From positions 80,797 through 121,162 of the forward strand of contig CAMPET010000078.1 of NCBI GenBank assembly GCA_946803715.1: DNA of 40,366 nucleotides, given 5' to 3'. The translations under genes and the position numbers were made by a program. Source of the DNA: Beroe ovata (lineage: Eukaryota; Ctenophora; Nuda; Beroida; Beroidae). Positions 9,443 to 21,240 of the stretch are shown one piece after another. Every line of letters starts with the position of its first letter. Within the stretch, counting starts at the first letter, position 1. The notes below the pieces were generated by a model. That model did no database searches. It had not been told where the DNA came from and worked only from the letters and a program-made list of their open reading frames with translations.

Positions 9443-12400
9443 GTTTAGTCGGCTCTAGTGTGCACGTTACGTTTCTGAAAGTATGAGGAGTATAAGGACA
9501 TTAAAGTTTCAGTGACCCACTACCCCTTATTTTCAGTGACCCACTCCCCCTAATAAAAGGGAGCTAATCCAATATTTCAAGGGTGAAATTTGTAAAATCA
9601 GTAGAGTGTAGGGAAATGAGCTAATACTTACAAGGCTCAAGGTTTGAGAGAGGGTATGCCAAGGAGCGTTTGTTGAGAACGATTCCTGACAGAAGGGTAA
9701 CAAAACTATGCCTTTTAGTCGAAAAACTTTTCTTCATATCACGTGGGCAGGGCTTTGGTCGAGACTTGCTACAGAAATGGTTTTGTAACGGAAATATATT
9801 CGCTGCATTGATCGTACTGTACCGCGCGCTACTGTTACACACGCGTGTGTGCTCACGTCCTACTGATCACATGACCCGCGCGCTAACCAATAGCACTAAC
9901 AATAGCTAACCAGTAGCATTGCACCATTATATATCATCACGCGTATACTGTTTTCTAGCTTGCAAAGCTCTGCCCATTGTCTTTGCACACAAGCTATAGT
10001 GCTTCATTCTCAAAGTATTGCCAAGGCCCCAGGTGTAATATATTATATATTGCGTGACGTGAATGAAACGGCGTTCATTGTGATTGTGCGACATACGTCT
10101 GTTGCAATGAAGGTCTATATATTGTGCAACAGCCTCACCCGTTCTCTTATTATACTGTTCTGAACGACTTCTGCATCTTCTCCCCAAACCAAAGTGATTG
10201 ATCGTCACGGACAAGCAATTATATAAGACGTCAATGTCAATCAAGCGTCACTGTCATTGACGCGCTAGTAGTGATCATGAAACACGCCTCGGCCGAGACA
10301 AATGATTGCACTGGGAGCCAGGGAGCAGGTACCACGCACCCAATACGGACTTCATGAAAAATAGAAAGAAGGACACGCTGGAAATCATGAAAAACATGAA
10401 AAAGCATGATTTATGTCTGATACAGAATACTAGAATAGTGAAACGTAACTGAGTGGGCAAAATAACGGTTAGATATAAATGTGCAGTTTCGGATGAAATT
10501 GGCAGTTTCGGATGACTTCTTATTTAGCTGACACACCCACGTACTAGGTGTATGATGTAGCACTGAAAAATACCCTGCCAAACTAGATAAACAGGTTTTG
10601 CAGTAAAACCACGCTCGGCGCAGATGTTATACTGCAAGAAATGATGTAATTTTAGCTCTGATCTCATTGTCCAGCTGCAGCAGTCGTATATCATGTACCA
10701 GTCAATATACCACCTGCAGTGGGCGCGTATGTTCACTAGATTCATTGTAAAGAAGTAGCTGTACTTGCAAAATAATAAGTACCACTGTTGTCAATTCTAG
10801 CAGAAGAATATGGTCCAAGAAACTACAAAATATGAATTGTCAGCGTACAGCTATACGTCTCAAATGCAAGTCACCGCATAACTACAGAATAGGTATGAGT
10901 GCATGAAGTGTGCGTGACACTTCAAAGCGGCTATGGGATCATTTCACGCGATCACATGCTCTTGTCACATGGTGTGGCATATGCCGAAGAGAGGATAGAG
11001 ATTGGTGCATTTCAGCTGACGCACACGACCTAGTGAGCTCAGCTGAGATTGGCCATTAATAAAACCTGATTGACCGGTAAGCTATAAATGACTGTAAATT
11101 TCTCGAATGACGAGTTCATATATATGACAGGGATATAATGAAAGGATGACCTATATTATGGTCATTCGTGTTCTCAGTTCAATCTTGATTGGCATTACGT
11201 CTTGCATATAATCTGAGAGGAAATCTAACCGATATGATATGATCGTTTTGTACTCTGGGAACTGTATAGCGACACCAATATATGGCATACCTACGTCAGC
11301 TGTCAAGTACAGTGGACAGTGGTTACCATCAAACGACAAGCCGATTCTGTTGTCAAATACTGAGTACAGAAAAGCAATTATAAGATACGAACTGAACAGG
11401 TGAGTAGGTACTATAGACGCGTTAGTGCAACGAATTGTGCGGAAAATTTATTCCTCAATCCTAAGCGACAATATTCTTCCGACATATTTCCTGAAATAGA
11501 ACAACCAGTACGGCCAGTAAATTAAATTAGGAAGTTATGTTACCGTTATAACTGAATATCATTCTAGAACACAATTCTTGCACAAGCACTAGCTTAGGGA
11601 TGGGCGCTTGCGAAAAGGGATCGGCTATAACAGCTGGCTCGGGCAGCAACTCTAGTTGAGAACACGTACCGGCTTATAATTTTTCTGACGCTGAGGAATG
11701 AGGTACCTATGAGAATACATAATGCATTACTGAAGGGATATCACGATAGGTAACTATCAGTAAACTAATTATAAGGTAAACTGAAATTAGGTATCTTCCT
11801 ACAGAGAGCACTCAAAAATTCTACAAGCTCACTAAAAACAGAATGTAGGACATGCCGGACCATCACGTAACTGAATAAAACGCGTGATATCACGATATGG
11901 TGACGTAGCACCAGTCCATGTTTCGGAGTCACGTGATCCTAGACACGTGTCAGTTAACCGAACTTTGAGACGATGAGAGAGAGTGACAAATCAGAGCTTG
12001 TAGCTTGATATGTGATTAGCGACTACTACTACTACTACTAATACTCTGGCTGTCCGATCAATGGCCCCACCTCTCTCTGGCCGGGTTGCATGAATCTGTC
12101 ATATTATCATGCGTTATCACGTGACCCAATATGTGTAAGTGTCACGTGACCCAATAGATCACCCTGATTGATATGGTGACTCAATGCAGGCGAGAGTGCA
12201 ACGTGTCTTATGTTTAATTAGGGTGGAGTAGACAAGCTGAGGATGATGTGATTTGAAAAGTGACAGCAAATGAGAAACGCTGCGCACGTTCCTATCATTA
12301 TAGTAGAGTACATGATACTGTGTAGATTGACATCATAGCCGTATTTATATAGGCTGTAGAACAGACAACTCCTCCTGAGATTCTAGATGCAGCTCTAGCT

Positions 12401-12479
12401 CCATATTATGTATCATCATAATATCTAGCTGGACTTAGGGAAGTGTGGAAATGAGAAACCTCTCAATATCAACGAAATA
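9443..12479. other. Gene-poor stretch upstream of the transporter gene
   Basis: AT-rich sequence with only short open frames on either strand. Near the transporter start there is a short direct duplication (CAGTGACCCACT at about 9510 and 9535). A second duplication, GCAGTTTCGGATGA, occurs at about 10482 and 10502. An (ACT)n tract lies near 12023-12040. Three TCACGTGA octamers occur at 11929, 12117 and 12142, the last two inside a duplicated GTCACGTGACCCAATA. No Ig exon, signal-peptide exon or RNA gene could be supported. Confidence 0.45.
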
Positions 12480-12902
12480 CAGGGTGTGTCAAAAAAGTAG
12501 ACAAAAGTAAACCTCCATATCTCAGCTTCTGTTTAGATTTTCTTCTGTTTAGATTTTCTTGACGAAATTTGGATGTGTGGTAGGTATAGGCTATAAGTTT
12601 TTCCCACCAAAATTTTAAGAACCTAGCTTGAACTGCCCTACTTATCAGCAAAAAACTGACTTTTCAGATTTTCTTCATTTCTAACGCTGTCTATAACTCC
12701 GGTCGTGTTTTGAGTTCAACAATAAAATTTGCAGCGTCAATGGACATTACTAACACCTACTTGCTCATTAGATTTCAAGTATCTACCTACCTCAAAAAAT
12801 GACGCAGGACGAATAAGCAAAAAAGACAGAACTGCTTTTTTCAACTTTTTATCGACAAGGCACGATCAAAAATGGATGTCCACTTATTTTTGACTCACCC
12901 TG
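12480..12902. mobile_element. Mariner/Tc1-like MITE, about 423 bp
   Basis: The ends are inverted repeats starting CAGGGTGTGTCAAAAA (left) and CAGGGTGAGTCAAAAA (right, read on the minus strand), similar over about 25 bp, and both ends abut TA, the target duplication of mariner/Tc1 elements. No transposase frame remains inside. Near the left end a 16-bp stretch (TCTGTTTAGATTTTCT) is duplicated. The same 5' terminus recurs at 34617. Confidence 0.75.
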
Positions 12903-13397
12903 TATATTTGAAGAGGGTGGACCTTAATTCCAAATATGTTCCTTCATCAATTTTTGCGTCACCGAGGAGCTATGCAGTAGATTCGAACAACAACAGCAAT
13001 GCTGGAAACTGGTACAATATATGCAAACACACACACATGGAAACGGGAATTGATTAAGGACCTTTGTATTCATTTGATAATTGTGAGGATGGGAATATTC
13101 CAGAATACGTGCACTATATCGCTTTGTTGAGGACGTACAAATCTACACGAGTTTAAATGGATAGAATTATGTGCAACTTTGGTGACCTCATGGTGCTGCA
13201 TAAAACTATAAAACTACTTATTAAGTAAGTTTACCAAGGTCATGCCAAGCTAGGCATCAACCTATCGCAATAGCCAGGGAACTATAAATCACACACACAC
13301 ACACACACACANCCCTTCGTGATGATATCATCCTCACTAAATTTAAAATTTAGATTTTAGGAATGACTTCGACTCGTAAATCATCCCTTCTCTCCAG
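12903..13397. other. Intron-like spacer before the 3' Ig block, with (AC)n and an N
   Basis: No exon visible. An (AC)n tract at 13290-13311 ends in a single N at 13312, so its length is uncertain. The tail of the segment is pyrimidine-rich and ends in the CTCTCCAG acceptor of the first Ig exon of the 3' block. Confidence 0.5.
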
Positions 13398-16300
13398 CAC
13401 TGTCCACGGAACCGGATGAATCTGAGTTCTACAACTCGCCCTCTCTGACTCTCTCATGTGTGTTGGACAGCCAGGGCGTGGTTGTGAGTGGGGTGGAGTG
13501 GGTCAGAGGGGATACTACTCTCACTGAACCTGACTTCAGGGGGGACATGGTGGACGCGGGTGTCGTAACTCTCACAATTAGACAGGTTTGTGCATTATGT
13601 TTGCTATTGTGCAATATATGTAAAATCTCGATATCAAATTCCTAGTAAAACGTCAATATGTGCAGTATAGAGTTGTACCTATCTAGTCTTGTAGCCTTAG
13701 TTGTTATGAACGTAAAAAACGTTTTTTTTCAAATCGGCGTTAAAAACGTCTTTTTCATATTTCTCCGTTTTAAACGATAAAAACGCTTAAAACGATAATC
13801 ATGAATAACCGATGCTAATTACAATTTTTTTGGAACGCGGCCACTATACAATAATATACATTATGCAATTTTGTACACGCCGCTCGCATCACACTTAACG
13901 TGGTATTTTCAGTAGAGATGTTGCGTTAGGATTTGATGTAAGCACTGACGATCCCATAGCATGGTGGTCAAACTTTGGATGCGAAGTGCCTCAATTGCAG
14001 GCATTGCAGGCATTCGCATCGCCTTGCAAAACTAATTGGTCTTTGTATGAGTGGATTGTAAATAAGAGGAGGAACCGTCTCAGTGTTGAAAAACAGAAAA
14101 ATTTAGTATATGTAAAATTAAATGCTAACTTAAGATTTGTTAGTAAATTGTAGTTTACATTTTATGTTTTAATCTTCACCCGTCTTCAGCTCAATGTCAC
14201 TTATTTCTAAGTTCAACAACATGATAAAACACTAATCTAACTACAAGTACAAACATACTTTCAAACCTGTACATCTGACAGAAATTTTTGACAAAAAATT
14301 TATATCAAATAAGCGTGTGTCGTTTTCTATCGTTTTCTATCGTTTTTTTCAAAATGACGTTAAAAACGTTTTTTTCGTCAAAATCGACCGTTCATAACAA
14401 CTAAGCTTGTAGCCCTCTTATCGGGGTATACTACTCAGGTGAAAGAAGAAAACAGTGGTGCTTACACTTGTAGGTTATCGGTGGCAGATGATACTCTAGA
14501 GGCAACCAAATCTATCGAGATCAGGGGTTTGATTCACTTTTCACTTCATTGCAATTTTCGTTTCGAGAGTTATAGACTCCTTTTGATTCACAAAAATATT
14601 CAGATTGCCCCAAGCTCCTCAAATATGCCATGACCCTGCTGTAAACTCGAGAGAATCTCATCAGTTTATCCCTAAACTCCCTCTCCCTTCCCTAATCATC
14701 ACCTACACTCCCTCCCCCTTCCCTAATCCACACCTACACTCTCTCCCCTTCCCTAATCCTCACCTACACTCCCNNNNNNNNNNNNNNNNNNNNNNNNNNN
14801 CTCCCTCTTCCCTAATCCTCACCTATACTCCCAACCCCTTCCCTAATCCTCACCTACACTCCCTCCCTCTTCCCTAATCCACACCTACACTCCCTCCCCT
14901 TCCCTAATCCTCACCTACATACCCTCTCCCTTCCCTAATCCACCGCATCATCCCCCCTGGCCCCTAATCCACATTCATCCACCGCCAGATATCGAGATGT
15001 TGAGTGAAGAGTACATCACAGTGAAGGAGGGAGACACTCTCACCCTCTCCTGTAGTGTGCACTACTTCTCTGAGGAGGATGCTATCGCATGGTACCGTGA
15101 TGGTACCCTGGTCACTGACGATGTAACCCCTAGCCGGTCCTCACCCGTCCTCACCAGTGTACTCTCTATCGATAGCATGCAGGTGAGTTGATCACATGGG
15201 TTTACAGCTTTTTCTGATCACGTGCCTACCTGTTGTCTTGGCTTCCTCGATACAGTGTATATAATACATTATACACATTATACACCGTACAGCTGAGTGC
15301 ACATTGTACTCTGTACATGCGCGCACTGCGCAGCTTGTAATTACCAATATCATGACGGGAACTTTGATTGAAGTGTACCCCAATTAATGTCAATTATCTG
15401 ATAATTGCTCATTGATCACTTTGTGCTTCAGATAGAGAATCTAGGGGAATACAGATGTGGTATTGGTGAATTCAGGTCTCTGTCTTCAGTCACTGTTGGA
15501 GCGTCAGGTGAGATTCTTATTATGGACAATCTGACTTGATATATTTCCCACTACTATAATTGTAGTGTGACCCAAACCTAAACCCAACACCTTCAGCTCA
15601 GTGGTTCAAGCCAGGCAAGTTCAATGAACTTGCTGTATATGTGAACATAATATTTGCTATAGATTTTCGGGGAAAAAATCGCGCCATTTTTTGTCTTCTC
15701 ATGACGAAACGTATGATAATGGCGAATTCTATTCACAGCCATGGCCGCAAAAGCACAAGCGTCAATGTCAGCTTCAATGTTTCAATGTCGGTTAAAATAT
15801 GCGCCGCTTATTGAATTTGCAGGGAGATTGTAGTTTAATGCAATAGTTTTGACACAAACTTTCAGAATATCGGGAAAGCCTTGTTCCAAGATAAACTTGT
15901 ATAACCGATATTCCTGTTATATCCCAATTCCCCACAGAAATTACAATTGAAGAGGACATCATACTGAGAGGAGAGACTGCAACAGTAGGATGTACTGTTT
16001 CTGAGATATCATCACAACCGACAAGAGTTCACTGGAAAGGTAGCCAGGAGTAATGAATATCGTGATAAAAACACTCAGCCACATTGAAGGCTACTACTCA
16101 TGAACCCCAGAGAACAGTCACTGCATCAAATTTCAGATGAAGATGGTAATGTTTATGATGATACGACCAACTCGGATGGCGCGGCCGTGTTCACACTATT
16201 CCCATACAACGCCCAGGATGCGACACAGCGGACCACGCTACAGATAGAGGGCGTGGTCAACAACGGGGCTGCTTACTCGTGTTACTTTGATGTGGACCAT

Positions 16301-19300
16301 CATACCAACAAGAGGTGAGGCTGCAGCTGCTGCTAAATTCTTAAATAGCTCCTGGGATTTCTCTGCGTGGATCGGTGTCACCGTGCTTCAGGAAACTACA
16401 GCACACCGTCAAATTGCTCCATCGCCAAGCATTCACCTCTTCCTGACCCCATAACTACATGACTATGATGTAGGAATGCGTTGACACCAGTATGCAATAC
16501 GTCATAACAGGTCTATGTGACGAATGGGGGGCTCATTCTTCATAACCTGCTGACACCACTGCATAACTGTGACGTAAGAATGCGTTGACACCAGTATGCA
16601 GTGCGTCATAACAGACCTCTGTGACGAATAGGCCACTCATTCGTCATAACTTGCTGACACCACTGCATAACTCTGACGTAGGAATGCGTTGACACCAGTA
16701 TGCAATGTGTCATGACAGGTCTATGTGACGAATGGGGGACTCATTTGTCATAACTTGCTGACACCACTGCATAACTCTGACGTAGGAATGCGTTGACACC
16801 AGTATGCAGTACGTCATAACAGACATCTGTGACGAATGGGCCACTCATTCGTCATAACTTGCTGACATCACTGCATAACTCTGACGTAGGAATGCGTTGA
16901 CACCAGTATGCAGTGCGTCATAACAGACCTCTGTGAGGAATGAGGACTCATTCGTCATAGCTTGCTGACATCACTGCTAAGCTCTGACGTTGAAATAATG
17001 AAATGCGTTGACACCAGAATGCAATGCGTCATAACAGGTCTATGTGATGAATGGGGGGCTCATTCGTCATAACTTGCTGACACCACTGCATAATTTTTTC
17101 TGGCGAATGCGTTGACACCAGTATGTAGTACGTCATAACAGTCTCTGTGACGAACGGACCACTCATTCGTCATAACTTGCTGACACCACTTCATAACTCT
17201 GACGTAGGAGTGCCTTGACACCATTTTGCAGTTCCTCATAACAGATGTGATACCTACGTCATAACAGATTTCTGTGACGATTCTCTTAACTGTATTTCTC
17301 TCCTTTTGTACCCACTTGCTTTACTCTTTTAGTTAAATGATAGTAGGAGAAAGGAAGTTGGACATTCCACACTGTATGTGACTCCAGCCCAACTCTCAGG
17401 AGTGTGAGTGTGACGGTTCTCGAGATTGAGACCACGCCCTCCCTCACCTACACTGGCTCCGACACTACAGTTCAGTGTCGCATTGTCAACCTCCCCCTAT
17501 CATCAATTGTAACCGTGGCATGGACAGCTGGTAGCGATAGTTACGGCCCTGGTGATGTGACCGACGCTCAGGAAGGCACTATGACGTCACAACTTGCTCT
17601 ATCCGGTGTTGATAGTGACGTCACAATGACGTGTACATTTATACTGGACGGTGGGGAGGGATTCTCTAAGACAGTGCAGGTGCTTAGTTTAAAAACGGAT
17701 AAGTGGACCCTAGAACGTCCATTTTTCTAAAACCATGTCTTGATTAAGCATGTCATTGAAAAGCCGAGTTTGTTTCACATCTTCCGATTTCTCGAAGTCT
17801 GCAAGTTTATTTCCGCAGGTTACAACGTATGAAGTTACCGCCCCCGGACCTCAGCTAGTTGAGGCTGGAGAATCTCTAACTCTGCATTTGCAGCTGATAC
17901 CGGAAGATATAGACCCCACCCCTGCTGTTCGGTACTGATCACACATCCCTTATCACGCGTCCCTTATCACGTATCCCTTATCACGCGTCTCTTATCACGC
18001 GTCCCTTATCACTTCCGTTATTATGGTCCTCATGGCGTCTGATATGTTGTCCCCTATTATAACATGCCCTATGAGGTACAATATGAATATCACGTCCAGT
18101 CAACAGTTGAACTGTTTCAGTGACCTGACTGTCTCTGAGGATAGTACAGTGAACGGCCAAGGTCAGGTTTCTGGTCTAAGTGTAGTCTACCCATCAATAG
18201 AAGACTCCATGGTGGTAACCTACACCTTCTCTGATACAAACTCTATCATGCGGTCTCTTTCAACGGCAGTTTACGCAATCCGTAAGTTAACAATCGTCAG
18301 TTAGCAAGATAGGCTTCGAGATTTGAACCATCTCATACTTTCCCACACTTCTTCCTCAATTATCACTTCACCATGACAATATTAAAACACTTTTTGATTA
18401 TTTTTTGGCCATGACGTATGTTGATTGCTCACATTCATTATGCTGATAATGAACAATACCCTGCATTATTATTCCTTTCTCAGAGCTTGACAACTCGCAA
18501 GTGTATCTGAGCGATGGAAAGGAACCTGTGCATCTCAGATGTGTCATGAGCATTGACACCATTCCTGCTGATGTTAGGGGTGAGATTGGGGCATTCTGGG
18601 TATCCGGAGATGGGGCTAGGATCGAACACGCTATTCAATTTACTGGTGAGTAGATATTATCATGATGTTGGGAACGCGTGTGAATTGAAATTTCAATCAG
18701 GATTGGTGTATCATGGATAGTGCGTTAATGTGAGTAACCGCGTGAGTAACTTGCAATTGAATAGATTGAGCTCTTAGTTTCTCAGTGTAGAATATTTCTC
18801 AGACATGGTTGCATTTTCCGAAATGGAATATGAAGTGAGCAGCGAAACGACAGACATGCTTGTACCTTGTGGATTCTCATACAAGAACGAGCACTTATTC
18901 CACAGTCAGGCCCGATTAGACATTGTCGGTAAGTATCTTTGCAAAATTTCGTGATCCCGATCGGAAATTATTTCTGTCCAATTTCCGTCTTCAATCATGG
19001 TTATCATTTCCCCTCACATTTCTCAGATATCCAGTGTTCGGAAGATATGGAATTGAAAGATGACTCAATCAACAGTCTGGAATGTACTATCAGTGGTTCA
19101 CAAAACACGGGTCCAAAAGCAGCCATTTGGTTCAGAGGTATATTTTCTCCATCAGCGGTGCAATGAATGATGCTAATCCTGGACAACTCATTGTTTAAAA
19201 TTTGCTGTCATTTGCTATTATTTCGGTTTGAAGTATTTACCACCCGTTATCCTAGGGAAGACACAGATGCTGATACAAGATCTCAGTAATGGTGGTTGGC

Positions 19301-20412
19301 CCGAGGCCGTTACCACCACTCTATTCAATGTAACTGAGCCGGGTAGATATCGGTGTGTGGTGGAGTTTGCGGATACTGAGTTCTCCAACACAGTAACAGT
19401 GACTCAGGGAGCTGTCGAGCCCGTAGACCCAGTGGAGCCTATAGACCCAGTGGAGCCAGTGGATCCAGACAGCAAGTCGGGTAAGCAGCTGGCAATTGCT
19501 ATCGGGGTATCAGTTCCCGTGATAGTGTTGTGCGGCGTGCTAATCATATTCTTCCTGTGCTACGTGAAGAAGATAAGGATGAGGAAAACATCGTACAAGA
19601 CACCACACCCCACTCCATACAACCACCCTGCATCCCTGGTCTACCACAACCAGAGTAGCAGGACTGCTGACCTGAGGTCTCGACCCAGTAAACTCACACT
19701 TGACACGGGTCCTACTACCCGAACTGCGGCCAGCTACGTCACGAAGCCACGGAACGGGGGTGATGCAGTCTACAACAATCCTTCATTCGACTTCTCTGAC
19801 AATACCAGGAAATCTGCTCCCCCTCCCCGACCTCTGCCCCCTCAAACATCCTCCGCCTCCAAAGTACGACCTGCACCGACCCCTCCCAAAAGTCTGGATA
19901 GTCTCTCACGTCTGGACAGTCCCACTCGGCCCAGCCGACCNCCCAGTAAACTCACACTTGACACGGGTCCTACTGCCCGAACTGCGGCCAGCTACGTCAC
20001 CAAGCCACGGAACGGGGGTGATGCAGTCTACAACAATCCTTCATTCGACTTCTCTGACAACACCAGGAAGTCTGCTCCCCCTCCCCGACCTCTGCCCCCT
20101 CAAACATCCTCTGCCTCCAAACGACCTGCACCGACCCCTCCCAAAAGTCTGGATAGTCCCTCACGTCTGGACAGTCCCACTCGGCCCAGCCGACCACCTA
20201 GGCCGACTGTAGAGGTGAAACCAATACGACCAGAGCGGCCCCGAAATTGGTCAGCTGAACATGGTACTCCAAGCCCAGATAGTGTGTATAGTGAACCAAC
20301 TGTGACTCTAGATAGTGGTTTCAATTCTGCAAACTATAGTAGCAACATGGTGCCTAAACCGCCAGGTAGGGAGAAAGTTATCCTAGATCCGTTAGAGTCT
20401 TCGGACATTTAG
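13398..20412 (+). CDS. Ig-superfamily receptor, 3' block: seven Ig domains, transmembrane helix, YxxP/PxxP-rich tail
   Basis: Exons with compatible phases: 13398-13585, 14439-14526, 14989-15182, 15432-15507, 15938-16039, 16137-16314, 17400-17679 (or from 17388), 17819-17931, 18076-18281, 18484-18645, 18803-18928, 19027-19137, 19256-20412 (stop TAG). Seven Ig domains: clear B-strand Cys, core Trp and Y-x-C in the first three (SLTLSC, VEWVRG, GAYTCRL; LTLSCSV, IAWYRD, GEYRCGI). Domain 5 lacks the B-strand Cys (LTLHLQL). The last domain ends in GRYRCVVEF. A proline/acidic stalk of repeated VEPxDP follows, then a helix from LAIAIGVSVPVI to FFLCYV and a basic stop-transfer KKIRMRK. The tail has five YxxP motifs (YKTP, YNHP, YNNP twice, YSEP) and several PxxP runs, typical of SH2/SH3 ligands. 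The first exon starts in phase 1, so it is not a start exon; it can splice from the donor at 4949. Probable adhesion or recognition receptor. Confidence 0.88.
13696..14405. mobile_element. hAT-type DNA transposon remnant, 710 bp
   Basis: Perfect 17-bp terminal inverted repeats (CTTAGTTGTTATGAACG at 13696-13712 and its complement at 14389-14405), flanked by a perfect 8-bp target duplication CTTGTAGC (13688-13695 and 14406-14413). 8-bp duplications are typical of hAT elements. Sub-terminal zones are full of palindromic CGTTAAAAACG-like motifs. It retains the transposase C-terminus (separate entry) and sits in the intron splitting one Ig domain, its right end only 33 bp before the next exon. Confidence 0.92.
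13913..14153 (+). pseudogene. hAT transposase C-terminal (dimerisation) exon, remnant
   Basis: Open frame following an AG acceptor (TATTTTCAG at 13904-13912) and ending in TAG at 14151-14153. It encodes DPIAWWSNFG, then CKTNWSLYEWIVNKRRNRL and NLVYVKLNANLRF, matching the layout of the hAT C-terminal dimerisation region (D-P-x-x-W-W; N-W-S; K-x-R-N-R-L; L-V-Y-x-x-x-N). The N-terminal zinc finger and the catalytic core are missing, so the element is an internal deletion derivative and cannot move without a helper. Confidence 0.85.
14690..14960. repeat. C-rich minisatellite, about 30-bp unit, with assembly gap
   Basis: Tandem copies of a unit like CCCTTCCCTAATCCTCACCT joined to ACACTCCCT, about nine visible. 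A run of 27 N (14774-14800) interrupts it, so true length is unknown. The array lies in an intron and serves as a long pyrimidine tract before the acceptor at 14987-14988. Confidence 0.9.
16440..17280. repeat. 104-bp satellite, about eight tandem units, intronic
   Basis: The marker TTGACACCA recurs at 16481, 16585, 16689, 16793, 16897, 17008, 17112 and 17215, giving a period of 104 (once 111, once 103). Units differ by a few substitutions. Each unit contains a hairpin: TGACGAATG pairs with CATTCGTCA around a 7-base loop. The array fills the intron between the Ig exon ending at 16314 and the one starting near 17400. Confidence 0.93.
17941..18016. repeat. Short minisatellite, 14-bp unit
   Basis: Five copies of a unit like ACGCGTCCCTTATC inside the 144-bp intron between exons 17819-17931 and 18076-18281. 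The array makes up over half of this small intron. Confidence 0.85.
19684..20199 (+). repeat. 258-bp direct duplication in the receptor tail, joined at an N
   Basis: Copy 1 starts at 19684 and copy 2 at 19942, in frame (86 codons). They are separated by a single N at 19941 and differ at about six positions plus a 3-base indel (a Val codon present only in copy 1). Copy 1 ends exactly at the N. Each copy carries one VYNNPSF motif and two proline-rich runs. It may be real or an assembly artefact (see findings). Confidence 0.85.
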
Positions 20413-20646
20413 ACATTTAGAGCAATGGGTAACTTTTATATAGAGGCCATGTAGATAACGTTCTTGTAGAAACAATGATCAGCACGCATAGACCTAAATG
20501 TCTGCTGTCTGACTCCAGTTCTCTCCGACTTTTCTGCTCCCCCAAACTTCAGTAGCATAGCTTTTCAGAATACTTCAGTTTATCAACTCGTAGTTGTGTT
20601 TCAAGTCCGAACAATGTACAGTGGACAGTTTTACAGATATCCAATG

Positions 20647-20652
20647 AATAAA
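20647..20652 (+). terminator. Candidate polyadenylation signal of the Ig receptor
   Basis: AATAAA about 235 bp downstream of the receptor stop codon (20410-20412), the first on this strand after the stop. The 3' end of the transcript is therefore expected near 20670. Confidence 0.5.
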
Positions 20653-21140
20653 ATTTCCGCACGTTTTTTTCTAAAATCACGAAAAGCTGCATGAGCTGCA
20701 TCACGTTTTTATATACAGCATTAACCTGCACTGTTTTGCTATGATCTGACTAGCTTCAGTTTCTAGATCCCATTGTTTGAATTCTCAATCTGAGGTCTGC
20801 TGGGGATCGAAATTTCATCAAAAGTAAAGTACCTATATACTTCCACTCTAGTGGAATATGGTATCAGGTTTCCGGTGGGTTTCCAGTGGTGGTCCACCAC
20901 ATCGGGGATATATGAAGTGGATATATCGAGATTGTAGCTGTTAATTGCTTTAAAAAGCCGCAGGATATATATTTATGGTTCCTGAGATCCATGTTGGCCA
21001 CTATTGGACGCCCTGGGGTTAATTAACATATTGTGGCAAAATATAAAAGATTGATTTAATAGCTAGTAGAGTGGTGGGAAAGTTTGTTGATGGATGTTGT
21101 ACTCAATGCATGAACCATGAGCTGTGCTGTGTACCGGTGT

Positions 21141-21176
21141 GCGTATCTGTGTGTGCGTGCGTGTCTCTGTGTGTGT

Positions 21177-21213
<37 letters not shown>

Positions 21214-21240
21214 TTTGTGTGTGTGTGTGCGTGTGTCTGT
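21141..21240. repeat. (GT)n microsatellite, imperfect
   Basis: About 100 bp dominated by GT/TG dinucleotides with CT and GC interruptions. Frames through it are repeat artefacts. Confidence 0.95.

Noticed and set aside
10107-10163. Signal-peptide-like start MKVYILCNSLTRSLIILF
   Set aside because: A stop follows directly and there is no donor before it, so it cannot start the 3' Ig block.
16440-17280. Regularly spaced repeats as a CRISPR array
   Set aside because: The whole 104-bp unit repeats with no unique spacers, and it lies in an intron of an animal gene.
19700-20212. 170-codon frame in the receptor tail
   Set aside because: Alternate frame of the proline-rich tail exon, itself confirmed by TM helix and Ig context.
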